Shown here: piece by piece, positions 55,213-59,919 of the stretch | Position numbering within the stretch: position 1 is the stretch's first letter | Layout: each line of letters starts with the position of its first letter | Assembly (NCBI RefSeq): GCF_004349235.1 | Contig: NZ_SMKY01000019.1 | Coordinates: forward strand, 1-59,919 | Direction: 5' to 3' | From: Actinomadura darangshiensis | GTDB taxonomy: Bacteria > Actinomycetota > Actinomycetes > Streptosporangiales > Streptosporangiaceae | DNA: 59,919 bases | The notes under the pieces: model-generated | Told to the model about the DNA's origin: nothing | The model's input: only the letters and a program-made list of their open reading frames with translations | The model's database searches: none | Translations under genes and position numbers: made by a program

Positions 55213-58122
55213 TCAGAGGCCCTGGCGGTGGGCGTACGCGGCGGCCTGGGTGCGGCTGGTGACGTTCAGTTTGGCGAGGATGTTGGAGACGTGGACGCTC
55301 GCGGTCTTGGGGGAGATGAAGAGGGCCGCCGCAATGTCGCGGTTGTTGCGGCCTTCGGCGACGAGTTTCAAGACCTCGCGCTCGCGGGCGGTCAGTGCGG
55401 CGAACGGGCCGGACCGGGCGGACGCGGCGCGTCCGGTGTCCAGGCGGGCGCGGGTGCCGAGGTCGCGGAGCACGGAGAGCAGGGGTTTCGCGTCCAGGCG
55501 TTCCGCGGTCTCGACGGCCTTGCGCCATTCCGCGGCGGCGGCCTCGCGGTCGCCGTTCTCCGCGAGGGCCTCCGCCAGCCGCCAGCGGGAGCGCGCCACC
55601 TCGTAGACGAAGCCGCCGTCCGGGTCGCCGTAGGTGAACAGGTCGGCGGTCTTCCGCCATAGGTCGACGTCGTGGACGCCGTCCACACGGCGGCGTTCGG
55701 CCTCGGCGCGGGCCACCCAGGCGAGACCCTCAAGGCCGAGCCAGGTGCGGGGCTGATCGAAGGTGAACTCGACGGACCGGCGCACGTGCCGCATCAGGTC
55801 GTCGGCGGCCTCGGCGGACTGCCGCACGGCTTCGTCGTCGCCCGCGATGCGCGCCCAGGCCGCCAGTTCGGCGTGGGCGGACAGCCCGGTCGCGGCGATG
55901 CGGATGAAGGACGCGCCCTCGCCGTAGACGCTGTCCGCGATGTCGGCGACGTGCTCCAGCGCGGTCCGCGGTTCGTCCCGCCACAGGGCGTGCTCGGCGG
56001 CGAGGCCCCGCGCGATGTAGTTGGCCAGGAGGTCCTCGCGCCACAGCGGGGCGATCCAGCGCAGGCGCTCGTCCACGACGGGACGTCCCTGCGCGACCTC
56101 GACGAACAGCGCGTAGGACGAGATCTGCGCCTCGTGCGGCCGGACGACCTGGAGGGGGAAGCCGTCCGCGATCCGGCCGGCCTCGGCCCAGTTCCCGGCC
56201 GTGTAGTGGACGAGATACCGCAGGGTCCGGATGGCGATCCCGTACATGCTCCATTCGACGCCGTTGTCCAGGCCGAACCGGACGCCCTCGTCGGCCGCCG
56301 CCGCGGCGCCGACGAGGTCGCCGCGGTCGAACTTCGTCCGGGCGTACTGGAACCGGGCGCGCAGCGCCGCCTGCGGGCTGTCGCCGGCGGCGTCGGCCAG
56401 GTCGCGGGCCCGCGCGAACAGCTCGGCGACGCCGCTGTCGGCCTCGCGCGACTCCCGGTACATGCCGAGCGTGACCAGCAGGGCGGCCTCGGCGCCGGGC
56501 GTCCCGGCGGCGCGCGCGGACTCGGCGGCCTTCTCGGCCAGGGCGGGCATCTCGCCGTCGGGGTCCAGGTAGAGGAGGGTCCGGGCGTAGGTGGCGAGGG
56601 CCCAGGCGAGGTCGGCGGTCGGCGGGTCGGCGGGCAGCATCGTCACCGCCTCGCGTGCCATGACCCGCGCCTCCTCCAGCTCGTCGAGGTCGAGCATGTG
56701 CGTCGCGAGGTGTTCGCGGATCACCGAGCCGAGGGGCACGTCCGCCGGGTCGGCGACGTCCAGCAGCCGGCGCAGCCGGTGCGCGGCGCGCCGGATCTCG
56801 CCCGCCCGCGCCGACGCCCGCGCCGCGGTCAGCGACAGCCGGACCCGGTCCGTCCCGGCGGCGGCCTCCGGGTCGGGGACGGCCTCCCACAGCTCCAGCG
56901 CCCGCTCGTAGTGCTCGAACGCCTCCGCGGGCGCCCCCAGCCGGATGGCGTCCCCGCCCGCCCGGACGGACGCGGCGAACGCGGCGGGCAGGTCGTGCGC
57001 GGCGAGGCTGTGGTGCGCCAGCTCGGCCGCCGACTCGCGCGCCCCGTCGAGGAGGCGGGCGAAGTCGGCGTGCAGCCGGGTCCGCTCGCCCGGCAGCAGG
57101 TCGGCGTAGACGGCCTCGCGCAGCAGCGCGTGCCGGAACATGTACCCGGTCCCGGACGGGACGAGCAGCTGGTGCGACACGACCTCGCGCAGCGCCTCGC
57201 CGACGGCCGCCTCGTCCAGCCCCGACACGCGGCGGACCAGCTCGTCGTCCACCCGCCGCCCGGCGACCGCCGCGACCCGCACCACGCGCTGCCCGTCGTC
57301 GGAGAGCCGCTCGACCCGCGACAGCAGCAGGTCGGCGAGCCCGGACGGCAGCTCCGCCGTCCCGCCGTCCAGACCCGTGGAGTACAGCTCGGCCGCGTAG
57401 AACGGGTTGCCCTCCGACCGCCGGTGCACCCGGTCGACGGCCTCCGCGGTGACCGGCGCGGACCCGCGCGACAGCTCCGCCAGGTACTCGGCGGTCTCGA
57501 TCGGGCGGAAGGGGCGCACCTCGACGCCCGTCACGTTCGGCAGCCGCAGCAGCTCCGCCACCACCGGCCGCAGCGGATGCCGCCGGTGCAGATCGTCTGA
57601 CCGGTAGGTCCCGACGAGGCAGACCCGCTCGCGCTGCAGCACCCGGCTGAGGAACGTCAGCAGGTGCCGCGTCGAGCGGTCGGCCCAGTGCAGGTCCTCC
57701 AGGACGAGCAGGACGGGCCGCTCGTCGCCCAGCTCGCCGAGCAGCCCGAGCACCGCCCCGAACAGCTGCTGCTGCCCGAGCTCGGACCCCGCGCCGGGGC
57801 CGCCCTCACCGTCGGGCAGCAGCCCCCGCAGGACCGGACGGGCGCCCAGCGCGGCACGCACATCGTCGCCCTCCGGCGCGCCCGCGGCCGCCCACAGCGC
57901 GTCCGTGAGCGGCAGGTACGGCATGCTCTCGCCCAGCTCGGCGCACTGCCCGACCAGCACGGCGCAGCCCCGGTCGCGCGCGGCACGGGTGAGCGCGGAC
58001 ACCAGGTGCGTCTTACCGACCCCCGCGTCCCCGCTCACCAGGACGACACCCGCACTGCCCGCGGCGGCCCGATCCAGCGCACCGGACAGCGCGGCGAGCT
58101 CCTCCGCCCGGCCGATCAGCAC
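55213..58122 (-). CDS. LAL-type LuxR transcriptional regulator (AAA ATPase + TPR-like + HTH)
   Basis: 969 residues. The N-terminal AAA-type ATPase has Walker A VSGDAGVGKTHLV and Walker B VLLVLEDLHWADRSTRH; a long central region of helical TPR-like repeats follows (many EALELWE/LRRLLDVADPAD-type stretches); the C-terminal LuxR helix-turn-helix is LTAREREVLKLVAEGRNNRDIAAALFISPKTASVHVSNILAKLNV. It is a large ATP-binding regulator of the LuxR type, a class often controlling secondary metabolism or catabolism. The GTG at 58122 has GGAAGG six bases upstream; a TTG at 58137 extends it by five residues. Whether it controls the NRPS cluster is unknown; it lies about 8 kb from the cluster's right end. 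Confidence 0.93.
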   Translation of the reverse strand: MLIGRAEELAALSGALDRAAAGSAGVVLVSGDAGVGKTHLVSALTRAARDRGCAVLVGQCAELGESMPYLPLTDALWAAAGAPEGDDVRAALGARPVLRGLLPDGEGGPGAGSELGQQQLFGAVLGLLGELGDERPVLLVLEDLHWADRSTRHLLTFLSRVLQRERVCLVGTYRSDDLHRRHPLRPVVAELLRLPNVTGVEVRPFRPIETAEYLAELSRGSAPVTAEAVDRVHRRSEGNPFYAAELYSTGLDGGTAELPSGLADLLLSRVERLSDDGQRVVRVAAVAGRRVDDELVRRVSGLDEAAVGEALREVVSHQLLVPSGTGYMFRHALLREAVYADLLPGERTRLHADFARLLDGARESAAELAHHSLAAHDLPAAFAASVRAGGDAIRLGAPAEAFEHYERALELWEAVPDPEAAAGTDRVRLSLTAARASARAGEIRRAAHRLRRLLDVADPADVPLGSVIREHLATHMLDLDELEEARVMAREAVTMLPADPPTADLAWALATYARTLLYLDPDGEMPALAEKAAESARAAGTPGAEAALLVTLGMYRESREADSGVAELFARARDLADAAGDSPQAALRARFQYARTKFDRGDLVGAAAAADEGVRFGLDNGVEWSMYGIAIRTLRYLVHYTAGNWAEAGRIADGFPLQVVRPHEAQISSYALFVEVAQGRPVVDERLRWIAPLWREDLLANYIARGLAAEHALWRDEPRTALEHVADIADSVYGEGASFIRIAATGLSAHAELAAWARIAGDDEAVRQSAEAADDLMRHVRRSVEFTFDQPRTWLGLEGLAWVARAEAERRRVDGVHDVDLWRKTADLFTYGDPDGGFVYEVARSRWRLAEALAENGDREAAAAEWRKAVETAERLDAKPLLSVLRDLGTRARLDTGRAASARSGPFAALTAREREVLKLVAEGRNNRDIAAALFISPKTASVHVSNILAKLNVTSRTQAAAYAHRQGL

Positions 58123-58174
58123 AAAAAGCCCTTCCAACTCATCTCAACGAGTATCCCACCGGCGCGAACGTGAA

Positions 58175-58208
58175 CGGGCCCCGGATCCGGAGAGGGATCC
58201 AGGGCCCG
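58175..58208. terminator. Terminator after the glycosyltransferase gene
   Basis: A 14-bp stem with one mismatch (58175-58188 with 58195-58208, arm CGGGCCCCGGATCC) and a 6-base loop, about 65 bases past the glycosyltransferase stop. Confidence 0.65.
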
Positions 58209-58272
58209 CGTGAAGTCGGCCGAGCGGAGCTCGTCGGTTGATTGGTGGTGGGCGGGGGCTGGAGGACGGTGG

Positions 58273-59526
58273 TCAGCTGGCCAGGGCCGGGGTCTTGTCG
58301 GCTTCGGGCTCCGCCACGTCTGCCGGCTCGGGCTCGGGCTCGGGCGGCAGGAGCTTCTCGTACGCGCGCAGCGTCTCGGCGGCGATCCGCTCCAGCGAGT
58401 AGCGGGAGCGGGCGCGGTCCGCGGCGGCGATCGCGTAGCCGTGCAGCGTGGTCTCCTCGGCGAGCAGGTGCCGGACGGCGCGCCCGATCACGACCGGCCG
58501 CCCCTGCGGGACGTGCAGCCCGGTGATGTGGTCGAGGACCTCGTCGGCGTTCCCGCCGGCCGGGATCGCCACGACCGGGACGCCGCAGGCCATGGCCTCC
58601 AGCGGCACCGACGGGCACGGCTGGTGCGGGGTCAGGCAGAGGACGAGGCTCGCCGTCCGCAGCAGCTTCGGCAGGTTCTTGCGCGGCAGCCGGCCCAGGA
58701 AGATCACCCGGTCGGCGACGTGCAGCTCCTTGGCGAGCATCCGCAGCCGGTGCACGTCCCCGTCGTTCTCCAGGTCCTCGCGGTCGGGACCGCCGGCGAC
58801 GGCCAGCTCGGCGTCCGGGACGTGCACGAGGGCGCGCAGCGCGGTGCCCACGTCGCCGGTGCGCAGGTCGTCGCAGACGACCACGAGGCGGGGGCGCCCG
58901 CCGTGCGGCATCGCCGGGCCGACCTGCGCGAACTGGTCGCCGTCCACGCCGTAGGGGACGACCGAGACCGACGGCCGCGCGACGCCCATCCGGACGACCG
59001 CGCCGGCCTCCTCGGCGTGCCCGGCGAGCACCATGTCGGCGTCCCGCCCGATGGCCTTCTCCAGGCGGTCGCGGTGCGGGTGCACCTTCCGGCCGGCCTG
59101 CCGCTCGGCGGCGGCGAGGCCGTGGTAGCTCTGCGCGAACGGGATGCCCAGCTCACGGGCCACGGCGCAGGCGGCGAGGCCGCCGATCCAGCCGTGCGCG
59201 TGCACGATGTCGGGGCGCCCCGAACCGGTCCAGCGGCGGCGCAGCCCCTCGGCGAAATCGCGGAGGTGCTGGAGCAGCTCGTCGTCGGAAAGGGGACGGG
59301 CCGGGCCCGCGTCAAGGTGCACGAGGGCCGCGCCCGGCGCCAGCCGGACCCGGCTGCGCGCGGACCTGTCCTGGCGGCGCGCGTAAACCGTGACCTGGTT
59401 CGGCTCTCCGTCCGAGGTGAGCGGACGGGTGAGCGAGCGAGCAAGATCCCGGACGTGAATGGACTGCAGGTGTTCGCCGTCGAGGTCGGAGGCGGACACG
59501 AGAGCGATGTTAAGCGGGCGATGCAT
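58273..59526 (-). CDS. Glycosyltransferase family 4 protein
   Basis: 417 residues with a GT-B fold: N-domain LNIALVSASDLDGEHLQSIHVRDLARSL and DIVHAHGWIGGLAACAVARELGIPFAQSYHGL; C-domain RVIFLGRLPRKNLPKLLRTASLVLCLTPHQPCPSVPLEAMACGVPVVAIPAGGNADEV, which has the E-x7-E type nucleotide-sugar site (PSVPLEAMACG). It uses an NDP-sugar donor; acceptor unknown. The ATG at 59526 (MHRPLNIAL) has GGAGG seven bases upstream and is preferred to an upstream in-frame start at 59622. The Pro/Glu-rich tail (PPEPEPEPADVAEPEAD) is disordered. It is divergent from the gene at the right edge. Confidence 0.88.
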   Translation of the reverse strand: MHRPLNIALVSASDLDGEHLQSIHVRDLARSLTRPLTSDGEPNQVTVYARRQDRSARSRVRLAPGAALVHLDAGPARPLSDDELLQHLRDFAEGLRRRWTGSGRPDIVHAHGWIGGLAACAVARELGIPFAQSYHGLAAAERQAGRKVHPHRDRLEKAIGRDADMVLAGHAEEAGAVVRMGVARPSVSVVPYGVDGDQFAQVGPAMPHGGRPRLVVVCDDLRTGDVGTALRALVHVPDAELAVAGGPDREDLENDGDVHRLRMLAKELHVADRVIFLGRLPRKNLPKLLRTASLVLCLTPHQPCPSVPLEAMACGVPVVAIPAGGNADEVLDHITGLHVPQGRPVVIGRAVRHLLAEETTLHGYAIAAADRARSRYSLERIAAETLRAYEKLLPPEPEPEPADVAEPEADKTPALAS

Positions 59527-59695
59527 GACGGATCCTCCGGGGCTGCACAGGGGAAGCTCGGAGGTATCTGCGTCGTAGACACCTGCTCGGCCATCTTCAT
59601 ATCCGCACGGCGTCTCCGTCAAACCTCGCGAAACGGAATCCCTACCCTCCCGAAACCCGGTCTATCACCGCCCACCTGCGGGGATACTGGATAAA

Positions 59696-59919
59696 GTGGA
59701 CAACGAACCGATCTGGTACGTGGCGTACGGCTCGAACCTCTACCGGGAGAGATTCGGCTGCTACCTGTCCGGCGGCCGCCCGCGCGGCGGCGCCCGCCAC
59801 TACACCGGCTGCCGCGACCCCCGGCCCGCCCGCGCCGAGCAGCCGGTCACCGTGCCCGGCGGCATCTACTTCGCGTACACGTCCCTGACCTGGGGCGGCG
59901 GGATGGCCTTCTACGACCC
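59696..59919 (+). CDS. Partial gene, gamma-glutamylcyclotransferase-like (3' end off window)
   Basis: The first 74 residues from a GTG at 59696: VDNEPIWYVAYGSNLYRERFGCYLSGG then TGCRDP and FAYTSLTWGGGMAFYD. The YGSNL motif is the substrate loop of the gamma-glutamylcyclotransferase superfamily; in actinomycetes such proteins are often misnamed histone deacetylase. The ribosome site is weak (GGATAAA). The frame continues past the window edge. It is divergent from the glycosyltransferase with 170 bases between; function unknown. Confidence 0.6.
   Translation, partial: MDNEPIWYVAYGSNLYRERFGCYLSGGRPRGGARHYTGCRDPRPARAEQPVTVPGGIYFAYTSLTWGGGMAFYD

Noticed and set aside
1..59919. tRNA, rRNA, CRISPR array or prophage
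   Set aside because: No cloverleaf-like sequence ending in the T-loop motif, no rRNA stretch, no regularly spaced repeats and no phage structural genes were seen.

Overview
The window is very GC-rich. Its gene families are typical of a filamentous actinomycete: deazaflavin (F420)-type oxidoreductases, a SAV2177-type methyltransferase, Uma2, an MmyB-like XRE regulator, streptogrisin-type S1 proteases, a KstR-type operator and a modular NRPS cluster. An Actinomadura or other Streptosporangiales-like genome is my best guess, but there is no rRNA or marker gene to prove it. No tRNA, rRNA or CRISPR array was seen.

Layout. (1) 1-3558, minus strand: a chaperone operon (grpE-like, a short Hsp70, and an unrecognised protein running off the left edge). 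(2) 3752-19702: a mosaic of small metabolic and regulatory genes. They include an ACT-domain protein, an acyl-CoA ligase, a PfkB kinase divergent from a class II aldolase, an enoyl-CoA hydratase behind a perfect TetR-like palindrome, an acyl-CoA dehydrogenase, F420-type oxidoreductases, an AraC regulator with a DUF2000 partner, Uma2, a methyltransferase, NUDIX, SDR and XRE/MmyB. (3) 19693-47409: an NRPS biosynthetic cluster. (4) 47474-49888: two tandem secreted S1 serine proteases. (5) 50193-54933: an MceG/MlaF-like ATPase, an ornithine-cyclodeaminase-family enzyme, an SDR plus a DapB-like dehydrogenase behind a consensus KstR box, and an F420-reductase/hemerythrin fusion. (6) 55213-59919: a large LAL-type LuxR regulator, a glycosyltransferase and a gene cut by the right edge.

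The NRPS cluster is the centre of interest. sbnA and sbnB homologues should make L-2,3-diaminopropionate (L-Dap). They diverge from a discrete adenylation gene that carries motifs A1-A8 but stops before A9 and A10. Its hand-read specificity code (D-I-W-E-V-T-A-D-D) suits a diamino acid. Module 2 of the first NRPS lacks an adenylation core, but between its C domain and carrier protein it keeps exactly the missing piece, the A9-A10 half of the small subdomain with the catalytic lysine. The two pieces are complementary with essentially no overlap. I therefore propose a trans-split adenylation domain: the core acts as a free protein and the A9/A10 fragment is fused in cis to the carrier it serves, dedicated to Dap.

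The whole line reads NRPS1 (starter-type C-A-PCP / C-[A9-A10]-PCP / C-A(Thr)-PCP-E), NRPS2 (C-A-PCP / C-A(Thr)-PCP-E), NRPS3 (C-A-PCP-TE). The three genes are chained by 4-base stop/start overlaps and followed by mbtH, a GNAT gene and a type II thioesterase. The predicted product is a hexapeptide-scale compound of the form [acyl?]-X1-Dap-D-aThr-X4-D-aThr-X6. A frameshifted, truncated TnpB remnant separates the GNAT gene from the thioesterase. Three short GC-rich palindromic repeats lie in frame inside adenylation sequences.
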